Source: DATKZM01 sp035527975
GTDB lineage: Bacteria; Pseudomonadota; Alphaproteobacteria; JAPULJ01
Assembly: GCA_035527975.1 (NCBI GenBank)
Contig: DATKZM010000121.1
Span: 4,282 to 68,281, forward strand
Length of the DNA: 64,000 nucleotides
Direction of reading: 5' to 3'
Numbering within the stretch: position 1 is the stretch's first letter; each line of letters begins with the position of its first letter. A model generated the notes under the pieces. That model made no database searches, was not told where the DNA came from, and was given only the letters and a program-made list of their open reading frames with translations. The translations under genes and the position numbers were made by a program. Positions 54,618 through 63,861 of the stretch are shown one piece after another.

Positions 54618-56849
54618 TCACCCGTCGAAGCGGTTGTTCCTGGGTGAGCCCTGGGGCGGCAGGCGGCCGGCCTGGGCGCGGCTGCCGAGCCAGTTCTTGA
54701 GCTCGGCCTTGGTAAGTGTACGCGTACGGCTGCCGGCGTGCCAGGCCAGACCCTCGGCCAGGGTAAAGACCTTCACGTCCGACAGCCCGCCGTCCTTGTA
54801 GCGCTGCAGCCGGTTGCCGCGGCCGCGGGTCATTTCCGGCACCTGGTCGAGCGGGAAGATCAGCAGCTTGCGGTTCTCGCCGATCACCGCGACATGGGTT
54901 CCCTCCACCACCGTACAGGCCTGGGCCTCGGCGTCGCCGGCAAGATTGAGGATCTGCTTGCCGTTGCGGGTCTGGGCGACGACTTCGTCCTCGGGCACGA
55001 CCAAGCCGCGGCCGTCCGACGATGCCACGATCAGCTTGCGGCCGGGCCGGTGAACCATGAGGGCGACGATCTCCTCGGCGTTGCCGATATTGACCATGAG
55101 GCGGAGCGGCTCGCCGTGGCCGCGTCCGCCGGGCAGCTTGTCGGCCGGCAAGGTGTAGAAGCGGCCGTTCGAGGCGAAGGCGATCAGCCGGTCGCTGGTC
55201 TGGGCGTGGAAGCGGAATTTCTCGGTATCGCCGTCCTTGTATTTGACCTCCGCATCGGGCTCCAGGTGGCCGGTGCGCGCGCGGATCCAACCCTTGGCCG
55301 AACAGAGCACCGTGACCGGCTCCACGTCCATGACGGTCTCGATGGGAATGATTTCCGCAGACGGCGCATCGCCCATCGTCGTGCGGCGGCGGCCGAGCGC
55401 ATCGTCGCCGCCGAAGCGCTTGCCGGTCTCGCGGATCTGATCGCTGATCACGGTCCAGCGCCGTTTGTCGTCCTTCAGGAGGAGCTTCAGGTCCTTTTCC
55501 TCGGCCTCCAGCGTCGCCAGCTCCTCGCGGATCTCGATCTCCTCGAGCTTGCGCAGGGCCCGCAGGCGCATGTTGAGGATCGCTTCCGCCTGAACGTCGG
55601 AGAGCTTCCACTTCTTCATCATCAACTTTTTGGGCTCATCCTCCTCGCGGATGATGCGGATCACCTCGTCGAGGTTGAGATAGGCGATGATGTAGCCGCG
55701 CAGAATCTCAAGCCGGTGGGCGATTTTATCCAGACGATGTTCGGTGCGGCGCACCAGCACCGTGTGGCGGTGGTCGAGGAACGACTGCAGAACCTCGCGC
55801 AGGTTCATCACCCGCGGCGTGCCGGTGGCGTCGAGCACGTTCATGTTGAGCGAGAGGCGGGTCTCAAGCTCGGTGCGCCGGAACAGCCCCTCCATCACCG
55901 CCTCGGCGTCGAGGGTGCGGTTCTTGGGCACCAGGACGAAGCGCACATCCTCGGCCGATTCGTCGCGAATGTCGGCAAGCTGGGGCAATTTTCGCTCATG
56001 CATCAGATCGGCCATCTTCTCGATGAGCCGCGCCTTCTGCACCTGATAGGGCATCTCGGTGACGATGATCTGATAGCCGCCGCCCTTGATCTTCTCCTTC
56101 TGCCAGCGCGCGCGCAGGCGGAAGCTGCCGCGGCCGGTGGCATAAGCCTCGACGATCGCCTCCGGGGGCTCGACCAGAACGCCGCCGGTCGGCAGGTCGG
56201 GGCCGGGAATGAACTCGACCAGCTTGTCGAAGGTGGCGCGCGGGAACTTGATCAGGTGCAGCAGCGCCTTGCAGATTTCGCCGACATTGTGCGGCGGGAT
56301 CGAGGTTGCCATGCCGACCGCGATGCCCGCCGCACCGTTGGCGAGCAGATTGGGGAAATTGGCCGGCAACACTGTCGGCTCCTCGCCCTCGTCATCGTAA
56401 GTCGGGCGGAAATCAACGGCGTTCTCGTCGATGCCGTCAAGGAGCGCCTGGGCAACCTCGGTCAGCCGCGCCTCGGTGTAGCGCATGGCGGCCGCGTTAT
56501 CGCCGTCAACACTGCCGAAATTGCCCTGTCCGTCGATCAGCGGATAGCGCACCGCGAAGTCCTGGGCCAAGCGCACCAGCGCGTCATAGACGGCGGTGTC
56601 GCCATGGGGGTGGAACTTGCCGATCACGTCGCCGACGACGCGCGCCGATTTCTTGAAGCCCTGATCGGGATCGAGGCGCAGCTGGCGCATCGCAAAGAGA
56701 AGCCGCCGGTGGACCGGCTTCAGCCCGTCGCGCACATCGGGCAGCGAGCGCGCCGTGATCGTGGAGAGCGCGTAGGCGAGGTAGCGCTCGCCCAGCGCAT
56801 CGGCCAAGGGCTTGTCGACGACCTCGGCGGCGAAAGGCTGATCGGTCAT
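54618..56849 (-). CDS. parC: DNA topoisomerase IV subunit A
   Basis: 743 residues. ParC with ParE decatenates daughter chromosomes. The catalytic tyrosine is Y124 in AAMRYTEARL, and the quinolone region reads KFHPHGDTAVYDALV with T85 where E. coli ParC has Ser80. The C-terminal domain is a beta-pinwheel with the repeat-like blocks GHLEPDAEVKYKDGD. Length and the LAYALSTITARSLPDVRDG start suit ParC rather than GyrA (about 900). It is convergent with the lipoprotein remnant and divergent from the cupin gene. Confidence 0.95.
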   Translation of the reverse strand: MTDQPFAAEVVDKPLADALGERYLAYALSTITARSLPDVRDGLKPVHRRLLFAMRQLRLDPDQGFKKSARVVGDVIGKFHPHGDTAVYDALVRLAQDFAVRYPLIDGQGNFGSVDGDNAAAMRYTEARLTEVAQALLDGIDENAVDFRPTYDDEGEEPTVLPANFPNLLANGAAGIAVGMATSIPPHNVGEICKALLHLIKFPRATFDKLVEFIPGPDLPTGGVLVEPPEAIVEAYATGRGSFRLRARWQKEKIKGGGYQIIVTEMPYQVQKARLIEKMADLMHERKLPQLADIRDESAEDVRFVLVPKNRTLDAEAVMEGLFRRTELETRLSLNMNVLDATGTPRVMNLREVLQSFLDHRHTVLVRRTEHRLDKIAHRLEILRGYIIAYLNLDEVIRIIREEDEPKKLMMKKWKLSDVQAEAILNMRLRALRKLEEIEIREELATLEAEEKDLKLLLKDDKRRWTVISDQIRETGKRFGGDDALGRRRTTMGDAPSAEIIPIETVMDVEPVTVLCSAKGWIRARTGHLEPDAEVKYKDGDTEKFRFHAQTSDRLIAFASNGRFYTLPADKLPGGRGHGEPLRLMVNIGNAEEIVALMVHRPGRKLIVASSDGRGLVVPEDEVVAQTRNGKQILNLAGDAEAQACTVVEGTHVAVIGENRKLLIFPLDQVPEMTRGRGNRLQRYKDGGLSDVKVFTLAEGLAWHAGSRTRTLTKAELKNWLGSRAQAGRLPPQGSPRNNRFDG

Positions 56850-57166
56850 GCGGAATTCCTCGAAGAACCACTAGATATAGTATTGACGTCTGGCTGCGGG
56901 GGCAACATCAAGGTGATGAGAATGGGTTCGATTTATCCGGCATGGCGCCGAAATGCGGCAGGGCTGCGATCTTGGATCGCGCCGCGCTCCGCCCGAACGC
57001 CGTTTGCGTGCGCCAAGGGAAAGCAGCCGACAGGCCAAATTGCAAGCAATCTTGTTACAACTGGCTCGAAAGACTGTTCCGGCTATGACAAGATGGCTGA
57101 TGCGGCACGCGAGCGGCCCACCGGTCGCTCTGGGCATAGGCCGATCCCCACCGGGAGGAATTGATC
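56850..57166. other. Divergent intergenic region parC / cupin
   Basis: 317 bp that must hold promoters for both neighbours. GGGAGGAA at 57153-57160 is the ribosome site of the cupin gene. No small gene or structured RNA recognised. Confidence 0.5.
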
Positions 57167-58141
57167 ATGGATGGCGGACATATCCCCGACGAGCTTCGTA
57201 ACGCGCCCAACCTTGAGACGCTGGTCGCGCGCGCCGAGGCGCTCAACCTCCAGCCCGGCTGGACACCGCGCGTCTCCGGCGGGCTGTGGCGCGAACCCCG
57301 GACACCCTACCAGCCCGCGCACTGGAAATACAGCGATGCCAAGGCGGCCATGGACGGTGCGCTGCGGCTCATCGACACCAAGCTCGCCGAGCGGCGTAAC
57401 TTCGCCATGACCAACCCGGCGCAGAACGACAGCATGGCAACGCTCAACACTCTGGTATGTGCGTATCAGGCCATCCTTCCCGGCGAAAATGCGCGCTCGC
57501 ACCGCCATTCTCCCGACGCCTTTCGGATCATCCTTGACTCGCACGGCGCCTGGTCCTGCGTCGATGGCGAGAAGCACCCGATGGAAACCGGCGACATCGT
57601 GCTGACCCCGGGCATGTGCTGGCACGGCCACGGGCACGACGGTGAGCGCGACGCCTACTGGATCGACGGGCTCAACGTGCCGATGGTGCACCGCCTGGAG
57701 CCGATGTTCTTCGACGAACACCCCGACGGCATGGAGCCGATCAAGCGCACCGTGGAAACCTCGCCCTTCCGCATCACCGGCGCCTGGCAGAACGAAGCGC
57801 TGGACAGCGCATCGGAGGACCCGGACGGCTTCTTCGGGCGGCGCATCGTGCTCGACACCAGCTCGATGCCGGCCATGGGCATTCACGTGTATCGCTGGGC
57901 CAAGGGCGTTGCCAGCCGTCCCTATCGCTGCACGGCCAATCAGGCCTTCGTGGTCACCGGGGGCAGTGGCACCAGCACGATCGGCGAGGAGACCTTCGCC
58001 TGGAACTTTGGCGATACCTTCATTGCGCCATGCTGGAGCCGGATCGAACATCACGCCGGCGAGGAAGCGACCGTGGTCGCGATGACCGACGAGCCGGTGA
58101 TGCGGTTCTGCAAGTTCTGGCATTTCGAGCCGCGCCCCTGA
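57167..58141 (+). CDS. Bicupin, gentisate 1,2-dioxygenase-like
   Basis: 324 residues from the ATG at 57167. Two cupin domains: the first (about 80-170) keeps histidines in RSHRHSPDAFR and WHGHGHDG that can bind Fe(II), the second (about 220-310) lacks the histidine pair. It resembles gentisate/1-hydroxy-2-naphthoate dioxygenases, which cleave aromatic rings; the actual substrate is not known. GGGAGGAA precedes the start by 6 nt. Followed by a small gene, a GNAT and methyltransferases in the same direction. Confidence 0.85.
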   Translation: MDGGHIPDELRNAPNLETLVARAEALNLQPGWTPRVSGGLWREPRTPYQPAHWKYSDAKAAMDGALRLIDTKLAERRNFAMTNPAQNDSMATLNTLVCAYQAILPGENARSHRHSPDAFRIILDSHGAWSCVDGEKHPMETGDIVLTPGMCWHGHGHDGERDAYWIDGLNVPMVHRLEPMFFDEHPDGMEPIKRTVETSPFRITGAWQNEALDSASEDPDGFFGRRIVLDTSSMPAMGIHVYRWAKGVASRPYRCTANQAFVVTGGSGTSTIGEETFAWNFGDTFIAPCWSRIEHHAGEEATVVAMTDEPVMRFCKFWHFEPRP

Positions 58142-58236
58142 CCTTCAGGCACGCCGTTTCGGTGCAAAGGAAAGGTGACGAGGGGCGCGCGACGCGTTAT
58201 GCAACCCGTCCCTGTCACCCATGAAGACGAGGCGGA

Positions 58237-58515
58237 ATGATGCAGGTGCGGTCCCTGAGCGGTAAGCGGATTACCGAAGGCACGATCACGGTGACGCTGA
58301 TCGATGGCGACAACCACGCCATCCTCACTAACGCCGACAATGAAGCGCTCGCGGCGCCGAAGGACGAGGTCAACCGGGTGATCGAAAGCATCCGCACCCG
58401 CACCGCCAAATACGAGTTCAAGTCCGAGGGCGAAGGCGCCGAGCTCGAAAGCCAGTTGCTGGCCTTGTGGAACCGCATCCATCAGGCAACCGGGCACGCA
58501 AGCCCGATGGCGTGA
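58237..58515 (+). CDS. Hypothetical protein
   Basis: 92 residues from ATG at 58237, a second ATG at 58240. No signal or membrane segment. The sequence (ITEGTITVTLIDGDNHAILTNADN, then a charged helix) reads as a real folded domain. It is placed 95 bp after the cupin gene and 16 bp before the GNAT gene and may belong to the same transcription unit. I do not recognise a family. Confidence 0.6.
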   Translation: MMQVRSLSGKRITEGTITVTLIDGDNHAILTNADNEALAAPKDEVNRVIESIRTRTAKYEFKSEGEGAELESQLLALWNRIHQATGHASPMA

Positions 58516-58531
58516 GGCCGGCCGCCGCCGC

Positions 58532-59128
58532 ATGCCCGACAATAGCATCGCCGCGAATATCACCACCGCGCCGCTGACACGCGAGCGCTGGTCCGACTTC
58601 GAGACGCTGATGGGTCCCAAGGGCGGGACCGGCGGCTGCTGGTGCATGCTGTGGCGGCAGACCAAAGCCGAGCACGACGCCAATGCCGGCGAGGCCAACC
58701 GCGCGGCGATGCGGGCCATCGTCGAGCATGACGAAGCGCCAGGACTGCTCGCCTACGACGGCGGCACACCCGTCGGCTGGATCTCGGTCGCGCCGCGGGC
58801 AAGCTTTCCGCGGCTCGAGACCTCGCGGGTGCTCAAGCCCGTCGACGACCAGGAGGTCTGGTCGGTCTCCTGCTTCCTGATCGAAAAATCGCATCGCCGG
58901 CAGGGTGTGGCAACGCGGCTGTTGGAGGCCGCCTGCAATTTCGTCGCCGGTCACGGCGGGCGCATCCTCGAAGGCTATCCCATCGTCGCCGGCCGCCCGG
59001 ACTATCCCGACGTTTACGCCTGGATCGGCTTTGACAGCGTGTTCAGGCGTGCCGGCTTCGAGGAGGTTGCGCGCACCTCGACCAAGCGCCGGATCATGCG
59101 CAAGGTGCTGGCTGAGGACGGCGGCTGA
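58532..59128 (+). CDS. GNAT family N-acetyltransferase
   Basis: 198 residues. The acetyl-CoA loop lies in SHRRQGVATRLLEAA (R/Q-x-x-G-x-A type), preceded by the strand VWSVSCFLIE. The N-terminal part has CWCMLWRQT, a Cys/Trp-rich stretch. The amine substrate is unknown. The start follows the small hypothetical gene by 16 bp, so shared transcription is likely. Confidence 0.88.
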   Translation: MPDNSIAANITTAPLTRERWSDFETLMGPKGGTGGCWCMLWRQTKAEHDANAGEANRAAMRAIVEHDEAPGLLAYDGGTPVGWISVAPRASFPRLETSRVLKPVDDQEVWSVSCFLIEKSHRRQGVATRLLEAACNFVAGHGGRILEGYPIVAGRPDYPDVYAWIGFDSVFRRAGFEEVARTSTKRRIMRKVLAEDGG

Positions 59129-59170
59129 CGCCATAGTGGCCGGTGTGCTTCATCCAGGAGGAGCGGTCAC

Positions 59171-60229
59171 ATGACATCGGCAAAGGACAGCGGCGGCGCG
59201 CACGAGCCGACGGCGGATACGCAGGTTGCGAAAATCTTCGAATGGCGGCGCGGCTTCAACGCCATGCACCTGATCGATATCGGCGTGCAACTGGGGCTGT
59301 TCGAGGCCTTTGCCGAACAGCCCGGCGCCACCGGCACCGAGATCGCCCAAGCGCTCGAGCTGCATCCGCCCTATGTCGAGACCTGGTGCACCACCGCCTA
59401 TTCCTTCGGCCTGCTGGAAGGCGATGAGCGCCGCCGCTTTCGCCTCGCGCCTTATATGGACGAGATCCTCGCCAAGCCCGGCCACCCCCGCTATCTCGGC
59501 GGCTATGTCCGGCTCGGCACCGAGTTCGCGACGGCGGACCACCGCTACTGTCTGGAGGCCTTCCGCAGCGGCGACACCGTGCCCTTTCAGGGCCGCAGCG
59601 AAGCCTTCTCCGCCGCCGTGGCCGAGGGCACGGCGGGGCTGCAGGTCCTCAGCGCGCGTAAGTTGCTGCCTGAACTGCCGGGCCTAAAGGCGCGGCTGGA
59701 CGCCGGCGGCACGGTACTCGAGGTCGGCTGCGGCGAGGGCCGCCATCTCATCCAGCTCGCCAAGGCCTTCCCCGAAGCGCGCTGCGTCGGCGTCGACATC
59801 GACCCCACCGGCATGAAGCAGGCACGCGACGCCTTCGCCAAGGCCGGGCTCGACCAACGCATCGAGCTGGTCGCCGGCGAAATCGGCGACGCCGTCGCCG
59901 ACGGCTCGGTCGACGCGGCGGTGATGATCGAAGTGCTGCACGAGATCGCGCCCGGCATCCGCCAGGCCGTGATCGACGGCTGCGCCAGGGCGCTGGCGCC
60001 GGCGGGCTGGCTGTTGATCGTCGACGAGACCTATCCGAGCACGCTCGCCCAGTCGCGCGAGGCCGAATACCTCTTCCCGGTGCAGACCGGGTTCGAGGAG
60101 CTGACCTGGGGCAACGTGCTGCCGACCCGCGAGGATCAGGAGGATCTGCTGCGAAACGCCGGATTTAAGGGCGAAATCGGCCGTTCGGTGATCGGCGAGG
60201 GTTTCACCGTCCTGTCCGCGCAGATATAG
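59171..60229 (+). CDS. SAM-dependent methyltransferase
   Basis: 352 residues. An N-terminal helical/winged-helix part (about 20-110) like that of small-molecule O-methyltransferases, then a Rossmann domain with motif I EVGCGEGRH (about 185) and the acidic loop GVDIDPTG. AGGAGG stands upstream of ATG 59171. The small-molecule or N/O/C target is open. It follows the GNAT gene by 42 bp and converges with the hydrolase gene after 8 bp. Confidence 0.9.
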   Translation: MTSAKDSGGAHEPTADTQVAKIFEWRRGFNAMHLIDIGVQLGLFEAFAEQPGATGTEIAQALELHPPYVETWCTTAYSFGLLEGDERRRFRLAPYMDEILAKPGHPRYLGGYVRLGTEFATADHRYCLEAFRSGDTVPFQGRSEAFSAAVAEGTAGLQVLSARKLLPELPGLKARLDAGGTVLEVGCGEGRHLIQLAKAFPEARCVGVDIDPTGMKQARDAFAKAGLDQRIELVAGEIGDAVADGSVDAAVMIEVLHEIAPGIRQAVIDGCARALAPAGWLLIVDETYPSTLAQSREAEYLFPVQTGFEELTWGNVLPTREDQEDLLRNAGFKGEIGRSVIGEGFTVLSAQI

Positions 60230-60237
60230 GCCGGCCA

Positions 60238-61419
60238 CTACCCCGCCAGAAGCCCCTTCCTCTTCATCCACCCCGTCGTCACCGCCACCGATTGGGCGAG
60301 CAGCTCGGGCTGATCCTTGTAGTAGTGGGTGGCGCCCTTGATGAGCTCGAACTCGCGGTCGGTCTGGGGGGCCGCGTCGTAGACCATCCTGGGATGGCTG
60401 GCGGGCGCGGCATCGTCGGCGCTGTTCTCGACCACCAGCAGCGGCACCGAAATGCGGCCCGCCCCGGTCGGCGCATCGGCGCGCGAATCGTCGACCGACC
60501 ATTGCGAGAGCCAGCTTCGAAGCGAGCTGTAACGCGCCAGGCCGGCGGGACCTACATTGGCCGTTTCGGGATCGCCCATGTAGCAGGCGCCGGGTTCGCG
60601 GTCGTTGGGGTCCACAGTGGCGTCGACCCAACGCAGATCGGCCATCGTGCGATGGACCACGAAGGCGCGCTCGATCTCCTTGGACTGGGTTTTGGCCAGA
60701 ATGCCGAGCTGCTCGCGCACCCAACCAGTTATGCGGCGCATACGGGCAAGCTGCGCCTCGCGGTATCGCGCGATAAAGGCCGCATCGTAGGGCGGCTTGT
60801 TGGGGTTCTGGGGGTTGTAGATATCGAGCTCGACCTCGCGTTGGCCCGGCTCCAGCTCGTTGGTAATCGAGGGATCGAGCCATTCGGACAGCGTCCGGGC
60901 GCGGCTCGCATGGGCCGCGATCATGATTACCCCATCGGCGACAGGCAGGTTCAGCTTGGTCAGGTCGTAAGGATCGCCCGCGGGGGTTTCGGTGATGCTC
61001 GGCTGCTCGGCTTCGCCCTGGTAAAACAGCGACAGAGACGCCCCGCCCGACCAGCCGACCAGCACGACCTTCTCGTATCCCAGAACCTCGCGGGCATGGC
61101 GGATGTATTCGCCCATGTCGCGCGCCACTTTCTCCATGATGAGCGCGCTGTCGTTCTTGGCGTAGCGGGACCCGCAGCACATGACGTGGACGCCCGCTGC
61201 CGCCAGTGCCGTGGGCATCGGCAGGAGCTGGAGCGTGGTCGCGGGATGCATGAAGATCGTCACCGTCTTCGACGGCCGGTTCTTGGGGCGCAAAAGCTGC
61301 CCCTCGAGCCAAACCGAACCCTGGGTGCCGCTGAAGCCATAGGTCTCGGCGGCTTTCAGTACCTCGTCGAAGCTGAGGATCAGTGGAATGCGTTCGATTT
61401 CGAATGTCTGTCCGGCCAT
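60238..61419 (-). CDS. Alpha/beta hydrolase
   Basis: 393 residues from the ATG at 61419 (MAGQTFEIERIPLIL). The nucleophile elbow GWSGGAS, an acid in VVENSADDAAP and the histidine in GATHYYKD make the catalytic triad. There is a large insert between strands, which is probably a lid domain. No signal peptide. The substrate is unknown. The open frame runs to 61551 but the extra residues are low-quality. Overlapped on neither side, convergent with the methyltransferase. Confidence 0.88.
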   Translation of the reverse strand: MAGQTFEIERIPLILSFDEVLKAAETYGFSGTQGSVWLEGQLLRPKNRPSKTVTIFMHPATTLQLLPMPTALAAAGVHVMCCGSRYAKNDSALIMEKVARDMGEYIRHAREVLGYEKVVLVGWSGGASLSLFYQGEAEQPSITETPAGDPYDLTKLNLPVADGVIMIAAHASRARTLSEWLDPSITNELEPGQREVELDIYNPQNPNKPPYDAAFIARYREAQLARMRRITGWVREQLGILAKTQSKEIERAFVVHRTMADLRWVDATVDPNDREPGACYMGDPETANVGPAGLARYSSLRSWLSQWSVDDSRADAPTGAGRISVPLLVVENSADDAAPASHPRMVYDAAPQTDREFELIKGATHYYKDQPELLAQSVAVTTGWMKRKGLLAG

Positions 61420-61560
61420 GTTCTTGATTTCCGATACTGTTCTGCCTGCGGGGTGTTCGAAGAATTTACGCCAGCGCAGCGGACAAGCCAAATGCGGAGC
61501 CAAACACGGCCTTGCAACGGGGCTTGGGACCGACGGCCCCCTTGCCGCCACGTTGCCGGA

Positions 61561-62577
61561 TCAGCCGGGCTTGCGGGCGAGCGTGTATTTGGTGATCTCG
61601 GGGATCATGATGTCGGTTCGCGGATCCTCAAAGCCCGCCTTCGTCAACCAGGGCTCGAGCTCAGCGGCGCTAAAGGATACCGGATCGACCCGCCAGGTCA
61701 GATAGCCCAGGAAGAACCCGGCCGCCGATGACGGCCCCGAGCGGTCGTCGTCGAGCATGAAATCATGGACGATGAGCGTTCCGCCGGGCTTCAGCGCCGT
61801 GTGGGCGCGGCGCAGCAGCTCGCTGATGTCGCCCTCGCCGACCGCGCTGATCAGGTACGACATGAGGATCGCATCCTGGTCGCCGGGCCAGTCGACATCG
61901 AGGGCGTTGCCGGGCAGCAATGCGATGCGGTCGCCAAGCCCCGCCTCGCCAATATAGCGTTCCGCCACCGCCGTCACAGTGGGGAAATCGATGATGGTCG
62001 ATGTGAGCTCCGGATATTGCCGGGCGAGCACGATCGAATAGGCGCCGGTACCGCCGGCGACATCGAGCAGCGACGCAGCGCCGGTCAGATCCAACAATTT
62101 GGCCAGCAGAAGCGCCGGGCCGAGCGAGCCGGCGTGCTGGGCGCGCGAGAAAGCCTCGGCTTCAACCGGATCCTCCAGCATGCCGCTCATCGAAGCATGG
62201 GCCAAATTGGCCTCATCGCCGCGCAAACCGGCGTCGATCGCCATCATGCTGGGATAAAGGTGCCGGTCGATCTGGAACCGGTAATAGTCGCCGAAGTAGG
62301 CAGGCTGGCCCGGCACCAGGTAGCGGGCCGCCGCCGGCGAATTGATGTAGCGGCCGGTGTTTTGGGCCACCAGGCCCATGGCCGCCAGGTTGGCCAGCAG
62401 GGTTGCCAGACGGTTCGGGGCTACACCGGTGCGTTCGGCGAGCGTATCCAGCGCTGCCGGGCCCTCGGCCAGATGCCCAAAGAGTTCAAGATGGAGCGCG
62501 GCGAAGAGCGCCTTGGAGGCAAAGAACCCATAGGCGATCTTCGAGATATCACGGACGTCGGAAAGTGGTTCCGTCAT
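61561..62577 (-). CDS. SAM-dependent methyltransferase (O-methyltransferase family 2-like)
   Basis: 338 residues from the ATG at 62577 (MTEPLSDVRDISKIAYGF). An N-terminal winged-helix dimerisation domain (about 10-100) leads to the methyltransferase fold with motif I LDVAGGTGAYS (171-181). The type is that of hydroxyneurosporene/plant-type O-methyltransferases. It is distinct from the methyltransferase at 59171 and follows the hydrolase direction, 141 bp from it; both are on the minus strand. Substrate unknown. Confidence 0.9.
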   Translation of the reverse strand: MTEPLSDVRDISKIAYGFFASKALFAALHLELFGHLAEGPAALDTLAERTGVAPNRLATLLANLAAMGLVAQNTGRYINSPAAARYLVPGQPAYFGDYYRFQIDRHLYPSMMAIDAGLRGDEANLAHASMSGMLEDPVEAEAFSRAQHAGSLGPALLLAKLLDLTGAASLLDVAGGTGAYSIVLARQYPELTSTIIDFPTVTAVAERYIGEAGLGDRIALLPGNALDVDWPGDQDAILMSYLISAVGEGDISELLRRAHTALKPGGTLIVHDFMLDDDRSGPSSAAGFFLGYLTWRVDPVSFSAAELEPWLTKAGFEDPRTDIMIPEITKYTLARKPG

Positions 62578-62656
62578 GGATCCCCCGGCAAGCGGCTGAA
62601 CGGCAACCGGCCGCACCATGACGGCGCGGCCGGCAGCGATCATACACTGGAGACGG

Positions 62657-62998
62657 TCAGATCTTGCAGACCTGCTTGGTCCTGCCTTTGGCCACGCGTT
62701 CGCGCAGCACGATCCGGTGCTTGACCTTGCGATGCGCCGCCAGCCAGCGCTGCTGGAGCGTGCGAAGGTGATAGGGCTTCTCGCAGAAGGTCATCTGGAC
62801 CTTGTAATTGCCGCGGGTTTTGGCCTTGAGCTTGGCATGGTCGGCCGGCCGGTAGACGCGCGTCCAACTCGAGAATTTACCCGCCTTGGCGAGCTTGCCC
62901 TTGGCGTTATACGCATAAAGCGCCACAGAGCCTGCGTTTGCCGTTCCGGCAGCAGCAAGCATCGCCGCAGCCGCGGCAATGACGACGACTGTACGCAT
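62657..62998 (-). CDS. Small secreted hypothetical protein
   Basis: 113 residues from the ATG at 62998. Signal peptide about 1-22 (MRTVVVIAAAAAMLAAAGTA) cleaved after ANA. The mature part is very basic (Lys/Arg-rich) with two cysteines that could form a disulfide. The frame extends to 63058 but a stop-free run there does not resemble a signal peptide. I do not recognise a family. It is divergent from the bactofilin gene. Confidence 0.7.
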   Translation of the reverse strand: MRTVVVIAAAAAMLAAAGTANAGSVALYAYNAKGKLAKAGKFSSWTRVYRPADHAKLKAKTRGNYKVQMTFCEKPYHLRTLQQRWLAAHRKVKHRIVLRERVAKGRTKQVCKI

Positions 62999-63238
62999 TC
63001 CAGACCTCATTCTCATAGATAGCGCCCCAATACGGCGCCCGGATTTCTTTTCCAGCATTTTTTTGCCCGGCGCAACGGGTAAGTGTGTCGGCTCCGGGAG
63101 GTCGCCGGCCGGCGCGATGCTCGATGCCGCAAAATTCGGCGGGAATTAGCGGGTTTTGGAGGCGAGTTTAACCATTATTTATCACCTCGCCCGGCATAGT
63201 CCGGAAACTTGGGTCCTCGATAATCACTGGAGTATCGG

Positions 63239-63766
63239 ATGTTTTCCAAGAAAGAAGCCGGACCAACCGTCGAGCACAGCACGGTGAGCGAGCGGCCGCG
63301 GTCCCAGCCGCACCAACAAATGCCCTCGATCATCAGCGAGGGTGTCGAGATCGTCGGCGATATGATCGGCGAAACCGAAATCCAGGTTGACGGCTCCGTG
63401 CGCGGCAACCTGAAGGCAAAGCGCGTCATGATCGGACGCACCGGCCTGGTCGATGGGTCGATCAAGGCTGAAACTATCATAATCGCCGGCAACGTCTCCG
63501 GCGATACCAATGCCAAGAACATCACGCTCGAAGCAAGTGCCCGCATCAAGGGCGGCGTCAACGTAAGCGGCGATCTTTCGATGGCCGCCGGCGCACGCCT
63601 GGAAGGCAAGGTAACGATGAAGCAGGGCGGCATGTCCGACAAGGACGATGCCGACGAGAAGGAAGCCGCGGCCAAGCCGAGCGGCAACGGCAGCAGGCCG
63701 ACCGGAATGCCGGCAGGCAACAAGCCCGGCGGCAGCGAGACCGGCATAGGTCGTCCGGCCGCTTAG
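63239..63766 (+). CDS. Bactofilin (polymer-forming cytoskeletal protein)
   Basis: 175 residues. The bactofilin (DUF583) beta-helix domain spans about residues 32-128, with repeating hydrophobic turns such as IGETEIQVDGSVRGNLKA and SGDTNAKNITLEAS. Flanking tails are disordered; the C-terminal tail is Lys/Gly/Asn-rich. It polymerises without nucleotides and in alphaproteobacteria localises peptidoglycan enzymes. Upstream 180 bp and a palindromic hairpin downstream delimit it. Confidence 0.94.
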   Translation: MFSKKEAGPTVEHSTVSERPRSQPHQQMPSIISEGVEIVGDMIGETEIQVDGSVRGNLKAKRVMIGRTGLVDGSIKAETIIIAGNVSGDTNAKNITLEASARIKGGVNVSGDLSMAAGARLEGKVTMKQGGMSDKDDADEKEAAAKPSGNGSRPTGMPAGNKPGGSETGIGRPAA

Positions 63767-63774
63767 TGTCCTGC

Positions 63775-63803
63775 CCCGGAAATTCGTCGCACGAATTTCC
63801 GGG
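63775..63803 (+). terminator. Hairpin after the bactofilin gene
   Basis: CCCGGAAATTCGT (63775-63787) and ACGAATTTCCGGG (63791-63803) form a perfect 13 bp stem with a 3 nt loop. It sits 9 bp after the stop. No U tract follows on the plus strand, so it may terminate weakly or block 3'-exonucleases. Confidence 0.6.
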
Positions 63804-63861
63804 ACCAGCAGGCCACTACATACTTGACCTAGTGAGATTCAGCCCCCGAGGGTCATCACAC

